Positions 35,646 through 44,504 are shown, counted from the stretch's first letter. The stretch: 64,000 nt of DNA from Blautia parvula (GCF_020215665.1 NZ_CP084061.1:496001-560000); one strand, 5' to 3'. Translations and numbers: made by a program. Notes: generated by a model not told the origin, from the letters alone.

Positions 35646-36368
35646 TATAAATAAATCAGCGCCTTTTTATGCCAACAGCAGAAGAATAAATCTAAAGGAC
35701 AGTTTACAAAATCTCAAGCTCAAGATAAAACTTTTATATATCCCCCTCCCTTATGTATAATGAAACTAGCAAAACATTCTTGTATACTCAAGACGCAACA
35801 GGGGCAGGAGGTTTTATGGGGATACATAATTGCATTGCTGCTAAAGAATCATTACCGAAAAAATGTGGAACAATGGGAAAATTCATACCGGCAGATACCA
35901 GGCTGACATTTTGTCGTATAAAACACTAGAGGAAATGAAAGACAGCTTTCTCACAGTAAAAGGAGATTATGACGGTTTTTATGTGAGTGGAATTATACTT
36001 TATCATGCAATCCAGACCTTTGGTAAAAAGGGCAGAGATGTAGTGATTGGTTATTCCCCTATAGATATAAAGAATACATAAAGGATTTTCATCCAGAAAA
36101 TGATATCAGTAAAAAATCAGCAGTTTATCATCAGAAGTTAGATTATTGAGATAAAATCCGGCATTGAAATGCGGAAATGCAATAATACAGAATTATGGGT
36201 AGATTAATTAAATTAGATTAATAAAAACGTCTGGGCATTCTTTATATTCTAAAGATTACTCAGATGTTTTTATATATGACTTTAATGTGTTGTTGCTCAA
36301 AGACAAGAAAGAATCGCAGGACAGACGTAAGCGATATATAACAACCTGTGTGCTCGAACTAGGGAACC
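35646..36368. other. Mostly non-coding stretch with a broken small ORF
   Basis: AGGAGG (about 35807-35812) precedes ATG 35817, a 37-codon frame that stops at 35930. An overlapping frame at 35863-36081 gives 72 codons (entered separately). The remainder shows no ORF, RNA gene or clear repeat. Confidence 0.35.
35817..36150 (+). pseudogene. Unrecognised broken coding fragment
   Basis: The frame from 35863 encodes MWNNGKIHTGRYQADILSYK and GFYVSGIILYHAIQTFGKKG, stops after IDIKNT at 36081, and then continues in the same frame with KDFHPENDISKKSAVYHQKL. A ribosome site lies instead before ATG 35817 in another frame. The pattern suggests a gene broken by a frameshift and a nonsense change. I cannot name the family. 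Confidence 0.3.
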
Positions 36369-37030
36369 CTACACAGTCAGGTTCTCAGGGGGGTTCTGTA
36401 ATTCCAGGTTATCATCAATGATTCCAGAACACTTCTTTTGTATCAATGGACTCGATGGCGTCAGCTGTTCTATGCCTGTGAGCTCATCTTTGGAATACGG
36501 CATATACAGGAGCAGGGTATACAGATATTTGAATGCGTTCAGGTTGTTTGCCCTTGCTGGTTCGATAAAGCTCATTACGATGGTGGTCACTTTGGCACAT
36601 TCCATGGTTAAGGGGGTAATTCACTGCTATCCAGGGCCAGAATTTAGTCCAGACAGGCGCCTCTTCTAAAGACGTTTCTGCTTACGCTCTTCAGCCGCAA
36701 GGTCTTTAAACAGACGTTCTTTAAAAACAGGCGGTTACAAAAGGTAACACCCTTTACAGTTGGTAGGAGGGATATATCATCTGTCGCCCCTTCCGCTGGT
36801 TTATCCATAGTCTGTTCGGAATGGATATCCAAAAGATTCAGGAATTTCTGCCGTTCCTTTGGGAATGTTTCAAAAAATTTCCTGCGGCAGTGAGCTATGC
36901 AGCATACCTCAACGATATCCAAGGTGCGTCCATATGCGGTTCTGTAAGCAATTGACTCGTGTGCCTGTGGTTTATAGTAGTGTCTTGAAATCCAGTGGTA
37001 TACAGGGTAAGGTTGGCGCCTGTGATAGAT
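36369..37030 (-). pseudogene. IS66-family transposase relic
   Basis: Minus-strand fragments match IS66 TnpC. VEVCCIAHCRRKFFETFP (about 36916-36863) is the conserved CxAHxRRKF segment; SFIEPARANNLNAFKYLYTLL (about 36570-36510) is the ETAKANGLNPYxYL segment close to the C-terminus, followed by a TPSSP region. Several frameshifts separate them, the N-terminus is absent, and no ends are recognisable. It is an old inactive remnant between the accessory operon and the conserved genes at 37362. Confidence 0.75.
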
Positions 37031-37285
37031 AAAATAGGCTGTATGGTGGAGTAACGGTAACTGACTTTACCATGTCGGAAGAGCTGATTGCCGGAGAAAC
37101 CTCTCCATCTTATGAACGAAATCGGACAGGTATTTTGAGATACTTTTCCCTAAAGGCTCTACACGGATCATATTCGAACCAACATATTTTTTTGAAAATT
37201 GGGTACATAATTTGCTGAATATCTTCGGTAATTAAAAGAAAGAACTAACCGTTTAATTAATATCCGCTTAGACGCTATCTTTCAG

Positions 37286-37314
37286 TTGCACCTTTTCAAA
37301 TTTAAATGTAAAAT
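37286..37314 (+). promoter_or_regulatory. Putative promoter of the 97-residue protein gene
   Basis: TTGCAC (37286-37291), 17 bases, TAAAAT (37309-37314), with GAGAGG and ATG 37362 downstream. Confidence 0.45.
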
Positions 37315-37361
37315 ACAATAAAGATATCAGCAATAAATTATACCTAAGAGAGGAATCGCAC

Positions 37362-37655
37362 ATGAGCAACGCAGCGGAAACCGTTACTATAGACAATCTC
37401 TGGCAAGCAATCACATCCCACCAGGGAGAAACCTTCTACACAAAGAAAATGCTCCCCTTTACCTATACCATCAAAGGCGGCGAGATGTTCACAGACCGCA
37501 GAGAGCGCTCCATCACCAGGAGCACCTTTGAAAACGCATACAAAAAAATAAAAAATGCCCCCGACAAAATCACCGGCCCCAAAGCATTGAACATGTACGG
37601 CGCCCCATATGTGTGGGCAGTTTTGGCAAAGGTGACAGATATTTGCCAATCATAA
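37362..37655 (+). CDS. Small conserved protein of unknown function
   Basis: A 97-residue soluble protein starting MSNAAETVTIDNLWQAITSH. It is basic, with RRERSITRSTFENAYKKIKNA in the middle, and ends YGAPYVWAVLAKVTDICQS. GAGAGG precedes the ATG. It has no signal peptide or membrane segment. Its length and compact composition indicate a real gene; I know similar short proteins in Lachnospiraceae but no function. It is followed by the phospholipase-C-like gene in the same direction, 81 bases away. Confidence 0.65.
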   Translation: MSNAAETVTIDNLWQAITSHQGETFYTKKMLPFTYTIKGGEMFTDRRERSITRSTFENAYKKIKNAPDKITGPKALNMYGAPYVWAVLAKVTDICQS

Positions 37656-37736
37656 CCGATACATTCCTATACCTTTAAAAATCATTTTACCATATAAAAA
37701 TAAGCCAACAAACTCATAAGTGAGGTATTAAAAACC

Positions 37737-38423
37737 ATGCCCGGCTACATCATCCACTTAACCGCAGCGAATTTTTTCCTAAATTCGCTGCCATTTTCAC
37801 ACCCGTTAAATCAGCCAAAAGCCAAAAACGCCTTCCTGGTCGGCAATTTACTGCCCGACACCGTTAAAGACAAATTCCAATCCCATTTCCGAAGCCCTGA
37901 CACCTTGCAGGAAATTGTCCAATATCCCATACTGTCCAAATTTCTTGATAAATACCGTGACCTTCTCCCGGATCCAAGCGTCCAGGGTTATCTCTTCCAT
38001 CTATACACAGACTACCGTTTTTTCACGGAATACATGCCCCGCATTGTGCGTTTTACAGACATTCAAGGCAGGTATACCACAAAGAAAGACGACATCGTCT
38101 GGGCTCAAATTCAGAAAACCAAGAAAAAAGTAAAGGCAGCAGACTTCTTCTCCGAAGACTATTATTACGGTGATTACACCCGCATGAACACATGGCTGGT
38201 CATCCATTACAGACTTCCTCTCCAGATGGATGTCAATATAAAAAATCCCGGCATTTCTGAGGTAGTATATTCCGATATTTCAGAAATCCTGGAGGAACTG
38301 AAGTCCTATCTGCTGATGCCTCCGGAAGCGGCAGATGATCTTGCTGTTTTTAATAGGAAGGAACTTCTCAATTACATTTACTCCATTGCCAACCCAAAAG
38401 AATTAAAAAAAGTAATTGATTAA
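37737..38423 (+). CDS. Putative zinc-dependent phospholipase C-like/HD-like hydrolase
   Basis: A 228-residue protein. The N-terminus MPGYIIHLTAANFFL with its early His, then AFLVGNLLPDTVKD and YLFHLYTDYRFF, resembles the metal-binding pattern of the PF00882-type phospholipase C proteins found in Clostridia, where spaced His and Asp residues bind zinc. No signal peptide is visible, so it would be intracellular. The similarity is by pattern only, and the substrate is unknown. C-rich codons distinguish it, and the gene before it, from the AT-rich region upstream. Confidence 0.5.
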   Translation: MPGYIIHLTAANFFLNSLPFSHPLNQPKAKNAFLVGNLLPDTVKDKFQSHFRSPDTLQEIVQYPILSKFLDKYRDLLPDPSVQGYLFHLYTDYRFFTEYMPRIVRFTDIQGRYTTKKDDIVWAQIQKTKKKVKAADFFSEDYYYGDYTRMNTWLVIHYRLPLQMDVNIKNPGISEVVYSDISEILEELKSYLLMPPEAADDLAVFNRKELLNYIYSIANPKELKKVID

Positions 38424-38444
38424 TGATTTATGTAATGTTAATAT
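38416..38444 (+). promoter_or_regulatory. Putative promoter of the DUF5011-like protein gene
   Basis: TTGATT (38416-38421), 17 bases, TAATAT (38439-38444). It overlaps the end of the preceding gene; the ATG is at 38529 with GAGGAATGGAAAGAAG before it. Confidence 0.4.
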
Positions 38445-38528
38445 AATAATGTTGTTTGAAATGGGAAAGAATAGAAATGATGGCAACACTTTCTTATTTT
38501 AAATATATACGAGAGGAATGGAAAGAAG

Positions 38529-39344
38529 ATGAAAAAAGGATTAATTGCAGCAGCAATTATTGTATGCATCGGAATTACCGCCGGTACCGTATTTCTGGTA
38601 CTTAATCGGGACAAGACAGCACCGGAGATAAAAGTTCCTGGGGACAATACGCTGACTTATGTGGCGGGGCAGGATAAGAAGCTTCTTCTGGAAGGCATCA
38701 CGGCAGTGGATGACAAGGACGGGGATGTATCAGATACCCTTATGGTGGAATCCGTAAAACCAACTGCTGACGGAACCCAGGCTGAAGTAACCTATACGGC
38801 AATGGACAACAGCCGCAATGTTACAAAAAAGAAACTTATGGTAAATTATCAGGCTTCCGGTGAAACAGCACCGGCGGACAGCGGCCAGGCTCCGGAAGGA
38901 ACGGAGGAAGGCCAGGAAAGCGGGGAAGCAGGAACAGAAGCGCCGGCTCCCGAAGGGGAAACAACAGGTGAAGGTACGGGAGAGGGCGAAGCTGCCCCGG
39001 CAGATCCGTCTGCCGACCCGGCTGCCCAAGAGCAGCCTCCTCAGGAAACTGCAGGCGGTGCAGAGGCAGCGGAGGCGGCGATTGCACAGCTTCCGGCCGG
39101 CAGCCCACAGTTTCGTCTGAATGAATATGAAGTGACGCTGCCTGTGGGAAGCAAGTTTGATTACAGTACATATATTCAGGATATCACCGACGATAAAGAT
39201 GACAGAAGCACCCTTTTCAGACAGATTCAGCTGCAGAATCCGGTGGATACCAATACACCGGGAACCTATGAAGTAGTGTATTATGTTGTCGACAGCGATG
39301 GAAATCAGTCAAATACTGCCATTTTAAAGGTAAATATCCAGTAG
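38529..39344 (+). CDS. Membrane-anchored protein with DUF5011/bacterial Ig-like domains
   Basis: A 271-residue protein. An N-terminal membrane anchor (about residues 4-25, IAAAIIVCIGITAGTVFLVL) is followed by a first Ig-like DUF5011 domain (DKTAPEIKVPGDN to VTKKKLMVNY), a 75-residue linker rich in Glu, Gly, Ala and Pro, and a second, related domain (QFRLNEYEVTLPVGSKFDYSTYIQDI to the C-terminus, with GTYEVVYYVVDSDGNQS). The protein would be outside the membrane, spanning part of the wall. It lies just before the capsule regulatory genes and may bind polysaccharide, which is inference. Confidence 0.75.
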   Translation: MKKGLIAAAIIVCIGITAGTVFLVLNRDKTAPEIKVPGDNTLTYVAGQDKKLLLEGITAVDDKDGDVSDTLMVESVKPTADGTQAEVTYTAMDNSRNVTKKKLMVNYQASGETAPADSGQAPEGTEEGQESGEAGTEAPAPEGETTGEGTGEGEAAPADPSADPAAQEQPPQETAGGAEAAEAAIAQLPAGSPQFRLNEYEVTLPVGSKFDYSTYIQDITDDKDDRSTLFRQIQLQNPVDTNTPGTYEVVYYVVDSDGNQSNTAILKVNIQ

Positions 39345-39405
39345 ACAAACAGAGGACTTTCCTTTATAATGGTGGGTGAATTTATGGTAAAGGTGGATAA
39401 GATTA

Positions 39406-40128
39406 TTGATTATAGACACACACTGCCACATTTTGCCCGGTGTAGATGACGGAGCAAAAAATGCGGACGAAACACGCAGGATGCTGCGAATGGCGTTTAA
39501 GGACGGCATCGATGAAATTATTGCTACACCACATTTTAACTGCGACATGGACGCGTCTGTGTTGGAAAAAAGGATGGGAGCCTATCTGCGTACCTGTAAG
39601 TACGCAAAGGAAATGAATCCAAAAGCCAGGATATATCTCGGAAACGAGTTGTATTACAGTGAGGGAGTGGTGGATGCCCTTGACAGAGGCGATGCGCTGA
39701 CTCTGAATCAGACAAAGTATGTTTTGGTAGAATTTCCTGTTTATTCGGAATTCCGCTATATACGGCAGGCTGTGCAGAATCTGCAGTATGCCGGATATCT
39801 GCCTGTGATTGCTCATATTGAGCGCTATCAGGGCATGAAGAAAGAAGAACAGGTTGCAGAGCTGGCCGGAATGGGAGCCTGCATGCAGGTTAATGTTTCC
39901 AGCGTTATGGGTAAAGCAGGCTGGAGTACAAGATGGTATTTATTAAAATTAATGAGGCACGGACTCATTCATGTACTGGGCACAGATGCCCACGGTGCGA
40001 CACACAGACGCCCGGAGATGAGAGATTGCCTTTCTTACATAGATAAAAAAATCGGAAAGACATACCGTGAGGAAATCAGCACAATAAATCCGTCAAGAAT
40101 TATCAGAGGAGAATACATAAGTGGATAA
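39406..40128 (+). CDS. cpsB: CpsB/CapC-type tyrosine-protein phosphatase, PHP fold
   Basis: A 240-residue metal-dependent phosphatase. MIIDTHCHILPGVDDGA gives the HxH motif, then IATPHF, LVEFP, AHIERY and LGTDAHG supply the other metal ligands of the PHP fold. The start is TTG 39406; this gives the family's usual N-terminus, and AAAGGTGG lies upstream. It removes phosphate from the CpsD tyrosine kinase, encoded next, and so controls capsule length and output. Its end overlaps the kinase gene by 8 bases. Confidence 0.9.
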   Translation: MIIDTHCHILPGVDDGAKNADETRRMLRMAFKDGIDEIIATPHFNCDMDASVLEKRMGAYLRTCKYAKEMNPKARIYLGNELYYSEGVVDALDRGDALTLNQTKYVLVEFPVYSEFRYIRQAVQNLQYAGYLPVIAHIERYQGMKKEEQVAELAGMGACMQVNVSSVMGKAGWSTRWYLLKLMRHGLIHVLGTDAHGATHRRPEMRDCLSYIDKKIGKTYREEISTINPSRIIRGEYISG

Positions 40129-40816
40129 GTTAGAAATCAAAGGAGAAATTTCATTATCAAGCCGGGAACGTGAAGTTTACCGTACCTTGAGAACCAACCT
40201 GGAATTTACGGGTGTGGAGAACCGGGTCATTGCAGTCACAAGCTGTACACCGAATGATGGAAAGAGTACAGTCGCTTACAATCTGGCGCTGGCGCTGGCA
40301 GAGAGCGGCAGGAATACACTGCTCATCGATGCGGATATGAGAAAATCCGTAATGGTTCACCGTTTGAAACTGGAAGGTGCTGTTAAGGGACTCAGCCATT
40401 ATCTTTCCGGCCAGGCTGAATTGGGAGATGTGGTATATGGAACGAACAAGAGGAATCTTTTCCTGGTTCCAACGGGAATTTTCCCCAGCAACCCTACAGA
40501 GCTTTTGGGAAATGAGAGACTGCTGAAACTGCTCACAGGTCTGAAGAACACATTTGATTATATTATCATTGATACGCCACCTCTCGGAAGCGTTATCGAT
40601 GCAGCGGTTATCGCTCAGGTGTGTGACGGATCCATTCTGGTTCTGGCAGCGGATAATTCCTCCAGGTCAGAGGCGAAAGGTGTGGTCGGACAGCTGAAGG
40701 CAGCTAACAGCAACCTTCTGGGTGTTGTTCTTAACAAGGTGGATGTACATACAGGAAGCTACTACGGCAAGAAGTATGGCGGGTATTATGGAAATAAATA
40801 CGGCGGATACTATTAA
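40121..40816 (+). CDS. cpsD: CpsD/CapB-type tyrosine kinase
   Basis: A 231-residue bacterial tyrosine (BY) kinase, starting at GTG 40121. CTPNDGKSTVAYNLA (about 42-56) is Walker A, LLIDADMRKS the A' motif, DYIIIDTPPLG the Walker B. The tail YGKKYGGYYGNKYGGYY is the tyrosine cluster that is autophosphorylated. It needs the cytoplasmic end of the Wzz-like protein encoded 48 bases downstream for activation. The cycle of phosphorylation by CpsD and removal by CpsB regulates polysaccharide polymerisation and attachment. Confidence 0.95.
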   Translation: MDKLEIKGEISLSSREREVYRTLRTNLEFTGVENRVIAVTSCTPNDGKSTVAYNLALALAESGRNTLLIDADMRKSVMVHRLKLEGAVKGLSHYLSGQAELGDVVYGTNKRNLFLVPTGIFPSNPTELLGNERLLKLLTGLKNTFDYIIIDTPPLGSVIDAAVIAQVCDGSILVLAADNSSRSEAKGVVGQLKAANSNLLGVVLNKVDVHTGSYYGKKYGGYYGNKYGGYY

Positions 40817-40864
40817 AATCAACAAGACACCGTAAGAAAAATTTTGCAATGAAAGAGGAACAAA

Positions 40865-41629
40865 ATGAATAATAAAGAATACGATGACGAAATGGAGATT
40901 GATTTAGGTGCCCTGTTCCATGTACTGATACGGAAATGGTGGCTGATCGCCATCTGTGCGATTATGGGCGGAGTGATCGCATTAGGCGGTACAGCGCTCC
41001 TTATCACGCCTAAGTATGAATCAAAAGCGCAGCTTTATATTTTAAATAAGACGACAAGTGTTACATCCCTGGCAGATATTCAGATTGGTAGTGAACTGAC
41101 AGCCGACTTTGAGGTGATCGCCACCAGTAAGCCGGTTATTGATGCCGCTATTGAACGCATCAAAGAGGAAGAGGACAAAACATTTTCCAGAAAAGAGATA
41201 CTGGATGTTCTGACTGTAGTAAATAAATCCGGTACACGAATTCTGGAAGTGAAAGCTATAGATGAGAATCCGGCAGATGCCTGTATCATCGCAAATGCAG
41301 TTGCCGAGGAAACAGCAGACAGAATGGCAAGTATTATGAAATCTGACCCGCCTACAACTGTGGAGAGCGCGGAGGTTTCAGAAAAACCTGTCAGCCCCAG
41401 CCTGCTGAAGAATACCGCTATCGGTATTTTGCTGGGTATCCTGCTTGTGTGCGGCGTGCTTACCGTGAGGTTTATCATTAACGACAATATCAAGACAGAA
41501 GAAGATGTTGAGAAATATCTTGGTCTTTCCACACTGGCGATCGTTCCCTATGTGAAAGGCAAGGATAAGAAGAAAGAGGAGCTTCGCAAATTGAAAGAGG
41601 CAGACAATGGAAAAGAAAAGAAGAAGTAA
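40865..41629 (+). CDS. Wzz/CapA-type chain-length determinant, kinase activator
   Basis: A 254-residue membrane protein. It has a membrane helix at about residues 22-46 (WLIAICAIMGGVIALGGTALLI), a Wzz extracellular domain, and a second helix at about 180-200 (LLKNTAIGILLGILLVCGVLTV). The C-terminal cytoplasmic tail is lysine-rich. YKSKAQLY-like text (YESKAQLYILNKTTSV) is the conserved Wzz segment. It sets polysaccharide chain length and activates CpsD. Its 3' end overlaps the sortase gene by 23 bases. Confidence 0.9.
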   Translation: MNNKEYDDEMEIDLGALFHVLIRKWWLIAICAIMGGVIALGGTALLITPKYESKAQLYILNKTTSVTSLADIQIGSELTADFEVIATSKPVIDAAIERIKEEEDKTFSRKEILDVLTVVNKSGTRILEVKAIDENPADACIIANAVAEETADRMASIMKSDPPTTVESAEVSEKPVSPSLLKNTAIGILLGILLVCGVLTVRFIINDNIKTEEDVEKYLGLSTLAIVPYVKGKDKKKEELRKLKEADNGKEKKK

Positions 41630-42401
41630 ATTATTCTGGGTATTTTTGATCATATTTCTGGCAGCCGTGGCTTTTGCTGTATATTACTATACCAGTCAGC
41701 AGAAGAAAGAAGAAGTATATGATAAGCTGAAAGAAAGCAATAAGACAGAAGAGACAAAGGATACTGAAGAACCGAAACAGGAGCCGGCAAAGGAAGCGGC
41801 AGCAGAGCCGGAGAAAGAGCCTGTGGAGATTCCCATTGATTTTGCAGAGCTGCAGAAAATGAACCCGGAAATCTATGCATGGATACGGATTCCCGGCACA
41901 GAAGTGGATTATCCTATTGTGCAGCGGCCCGAGGATGACGCCTACTATCTGGATCACACGATAGAGGGCGAAGAGGGACTGCCCGGATCTATTTACACGG
42001 AATCCCTCAACAAAAAAGATTTTACGGACAAGAATACAGTGATATACGGACATAATATGAAAGACTGTACCATGTTCGGCGGCCTGAAGGATTATAAGGA
42101 CAGTGCTTATATGGATGAGCATTCAGAGGTGTATATTTATACACCGGAGCACATTTTTACTTATAAGATTTTTGCGGCGGTTACTTATGACAGCAGACAT
42201 ATTATGGTGGCTTTTGATTTTACCCAGGAAGAGCAGTTCCAGGCGTATCTGGATTCACTCAGCCAGGTGAGAAATATGGCATCCTATATCAATACAGACA
42301 TTCCGGTCACAACATCTGACCGAATTATTACAATGTCAACCTGCAATGGAAATAATGATCAGCGTTTTCTTGTAGAGGCGGTACTGATAGATGAAAAGTA
42401 A
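41607..42401 (+). CDS. Class B sortase
   Basis: A 264-residue membrane-bound transpeptidase. It has an N-terminal helix (about 9-27), a charged linker to residue 70, then the SrtB fold. WIRIPGTEVDYPIVQ is the family opening; VIYGHNMKDCTMF carries the catalytic His (about 148); ITMSTCNGNNDQRFLVEA has the Cys (about 246) and Arg (about 252). It overlaps the Wzz gene and the LCP gene, so one transcript is likely. A candidate substrate is the SPKTG protein encoded at 43901-44491. Class B enzymes anchor heme or pilin proteins, or act in capsule loci. Confidence 0.9.
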   Translation: MEKKRRSKLFWVFLIIFLAAVAFAVYYYTSQQKKEEVYDKLKESNKTEETKDTEEPKQEPAKEAAAEPEKEPVEIPIDFAELQKMNPEIYAWIRIPGTEVDYPIVQRPEDDAYYLDHTIEGEEGLPGSIYTESLNKKDFTDKNTVIYGHNMKDCTMFGGLKDYKDSAYMDEHSEVYIYTPEHIFTYKIFAAVTYDSRHIMVAFDFTQEEQFQAYLDSLSQVRNMASYINTDIPVTTSDRIITMSTCNGNNDQRFLVEAVLIDEK

Positions 42402-43398
42402 AGAAAAAAAGAGACTGGTTGTGATAGTTTCTGTACTGATCCTTCTGCTGCTGACTCTGGCTGTGGTGGTTTATGTTGTGAAAAATAACAGCAGAGCAAA
42501 GACAGTTGCGGACAATATGGAGAAAAGCACAGGCGCATCCGTTTCCCAGGCCAGCGATGATACCATCACTTATAATGGCCAGAAATATGAGTATAATAAA
42601 AATCTTACAAATATTTTATTCATGGGTGTGGATAAAAAAGAAACGGTTACTCTGAAGGACACGCCGGGAGTAGCAGGACAGGCGGATTGTGTTATGATCA
42701 TATCTTTGGATAAGGAGACACAGACAGCGCGTATTCTGCAGATATCCAGGGATTCCATGACAGATATTGATATCTATGACGCAAACGGCAATTATTATAC
42801 CTCCGTAAATGCGCAGCTTGCCACCCAATATGCCTACGGCAATGGGGAGCAGAGCAGCTGCTGGGCCATGAAGAAGACGGTATCGGAGCTGCTTTTTGAT
42901 TTGCCGATAGACGGCTATGTGTCGTTGAATATTGACGCGATCAGCACAATGAACGACGCAGTGGGCGGTGTGGAGATCACCATACCGGAAGATTATACGA
43001 TGATTGACCCTGCGTTCGTAAAAGGTGAGACTGTGAAACTGACAGGAGAGCAGGCGGAGAAATATGTGCGTTACAGGGATACGGATGTACAGGGCAGCAA
43101 TAATGGGCGTATGCAGCGCCAGGTGCAGTATATTCCGGCTCTGATCTCCTCCCTGAGGAATAAAGTCGGCGCGGCCGGTGATTACTATGAGGCGTTTTAT
43201 CCGGTGATCAAGCCGTATCTGGTGACAGACCTGAATGCTGACCAGATTAACGATTTAGCCCGCTATCAGCTTGGTGACAGCGAAACCCAGTATGTTCCGG
43301 GAGAAGCCGTTGCAGGCGCGGAACATGAAGAGTTTTATGTGAATGATGAAGAATTACAAAAAATGTTGATAGAAACGTTTTATACATTGCGAAAGTAG
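42391..43398 (+). CDS. LytR-CpsA-Psr (LCP) family glycopolymer ligase
   Basis: A 335-residue protein with an N-terminal membrane helix (about 8-28) and an extracellular LCP domain: NILFMGVDKKE (about 70-80), a DCVMIISLDKETQTARILQISRDS segment with the conserved Arg/Asp residues, then GGVEITIPEDY and LTGEQAEKYVRYRD. LCP enzymes move polysaccharide from the lipid carrier to peptidoglycan. This fits as the last step of the capsule pathway. It overlaps the sortase gene by 11 bases and ends the operon; a terminator follows. A decayed copy of its 3' end lies at 43721-43835. Confidence 0.9.
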   Translation: MKSKEKKRLVVIVSVLILLLLTLAVVVYVVKNNSRAKTVADNMEKSTGASVSQASDDTITYNGQKYEYNKNLTNILFMGVDKKETVTLKDTPGVAGQADCVMIISLDKETQTARILQISRDSMTDIDIYDANGNYYTSVNAQLATQYAYGNGEQSSCWAMKKTVSELLFDLPIDGYVSLNIDAISTMNDAVGGVEITIPEDYTMIDPAFVKGETVKLTGEQAEKYVRYRDTDVQGSNNGRMQRQVQYIPALISSLRNKVGAAGDYYEAFYPVIKPYLVTDLNADQINDLARYQLGDSETQYVPGEAVAGAEHEEFYVNDEELQKMLIETFYTLRK

Positions 43399-43406
43399 AT
43401 GAAAAT

Positions 43407-43455
43407 ATACCCGTAATCCCACTAATATCAAGGGATTGCGGGTATGTTCATTTTT
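43407..43455 (+). terminator. Rho-independent terminator of the CpsB-LCP operon
   Basis: ATACCCGTAATCCC (43407-43420) pairs with GGGATTGCGGGTAT (43432-43445), one G-U pair, followed by GTTCATTTTT. Confidence 0.85.
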
Positions 43456-43720
43456 GACAAAGTGTGAATCGGTTTTTTGAAACAACATCTGCGCTTATCG
43501 GTGAAGGTCCTTTTAAAGCGGAAACGGACAGTTTTGCATCCGCCGTTCATAATAAATTTGGGGGAAATGGCATGACTGAAATTTTCTGAAAATTATCACC
43601 GAATCAAAGGTCAGAGCGTCGTACTGCCTCTTCGGTCCAGGAGTGCGGCCTGCATAAATGCGGAAAAAACTAGAAGAAATTTCACTTGAATCCATATATA
43701 TACCGCCTATGAACTGCTGG
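43456..43720. other. Intergenic stretch without a recognisable gene
   Basis: Only a minus-strand 70-codon frame without start signal or family resemblance overlaps this stretch. No repeat or RNA gene is visible. It separates the LCP terminator from the decayed LCP copy. Confidence 0.4.
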
Positions 43721-43835
43721 AACACAATATATCCCCGGCGAGGCGGCAGCTGGTCCGAAACATGAGAAGTTTTATATAAATGATGAAAAATTAAAAAAAA
43801 TATTGATAGAAATGTTTTACAAATTACGAAACTAG
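43721..43835 (+). pseudogene. Decayed 3' end of a second LCP gene
   Basis: The frame reads QYIPGEAAAGPKHEKFYIND and on to ILIEMFYKLRN before TAG 43833-43835. The end of the intact LCP gene reads QYVPGEAVAGAEHEEFYVND and MLIETFYTLRK. The similarity starts abruptly near 43721. It is a remnant of a duplicated LCP gene, and now contains the promoter of the SPKTG protein gene. Confidence 0.85.
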
Positions 43836-43844
43836 TGTTATAAT
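43816..43844 (+). promoter_or_regulatory. Promoter of the SPKTG protein gene
   Basis: TTTACA (43816-43821), 17 bases, TATAAT (43839-43844), starting within the LCP relic; AGGAGG lies before ATG 43901. Confidence 0.65.
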
Positions 43845-43900
43845 AACTTCAAGCTTGTTAAATGTAATAAAGCAAGAAGAAACAAAAGGAGGATTTTATC

Positions 43901-44491
43901 ATGAAGAAACTTATTGCTTTAGTGTGCGCAGCTGTTATGACTGTTAGCTCAGCCGTTGCAGTATTCGCACAGCCAAGTGTACAGGTTACAGGTGTTGTAA
44001 CCAAAGCTCAGGCAGCTACAGATGCCAACGGTAACGCAGTTACTGTTGAGATCAAGGCAGTTCCTGACGAGTACAAAGAGGCCGTTGAGAACGTTAAAAA
44101 AGAGGAAACTCTGAAAGAGGTTCTTGGCGCTGACTTCAAAGAAGGCATGCAGGTTGTAGATGTAAAAGACATCTCTGTTCCGGACGGAACAACATTCCCT
44201 GTAACCATCACATTTGAAGTAGCTGGTGTTACAGAAGGTTCTTCTGTTGCAGTTCTGCACTACAACGGAAGCGCTTGGGAGAAGGTAGAAGCAAAAGCTG
44301 GTGCTGGTACAATCACAGCAACCTTCACATCTCTGTCTCCAGTAGCATTTGTTGTTGACAAAGACGCAGCAGCAAAAGCATCCACATCACCTAAAACAGG
44401 CGAAACAAACGTTATGATGTGGACAGGTATCGTAGCTGTTATTGCAGTAGCTGGAATGGCTGTTACATACAAAAAAAGAAAAGAAGCATAA
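43901..44491 (+). CDS. Sortase-anchored surface protein with SPKTG motif
   Basis: A 196-residue secreted protein. Residues 1-23 are a signal peptide ending AVFA. The middle part (about 30-150) is a beta-rich domain with PVTITFEVAGVTEGSSVAVLHYNGSAWEKVE, similar to domains in clostridial surface proteins. The C-terminus has SPKTG (163-167), a hydrophobic stretch and the KKRKEA tail, a cell-wall sorting signal. The codon use is that of a highly expressed gene, and AAAGGAGG gives a strong ribosome site. The sortase at 41607-42401 is a candidate enzyme. It has its own promoter and a strong terminator. Function beyond anchoring is unknown. Confidence 0.85.
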   Translation: MKKLIALVCAAVMTVSSAVAVFAQPSVQVTGVVTKAQAATDANGNAVTVEIKAVPDEYKEAVENVKKEETLKEVLGADFKEGMQVVDVKDISVPDGTTFPVTITFEVAGVTEGSSVAVLHYNGSAWEKVEAKAGAGTITATFTSLSPVAFVVDKDAAAKASTSPKTGETNVMMWTGIVAVIAVAGMAVTYKKRKEA

Positions 44492-44504
44492 TTTTTAATG
44501 CTTA

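Noticed and set aside
43513-43725. 70-codon minus-strand frame
   Set aside because: No ribosome site, no recognisable family, and it runs into the LCP relic.
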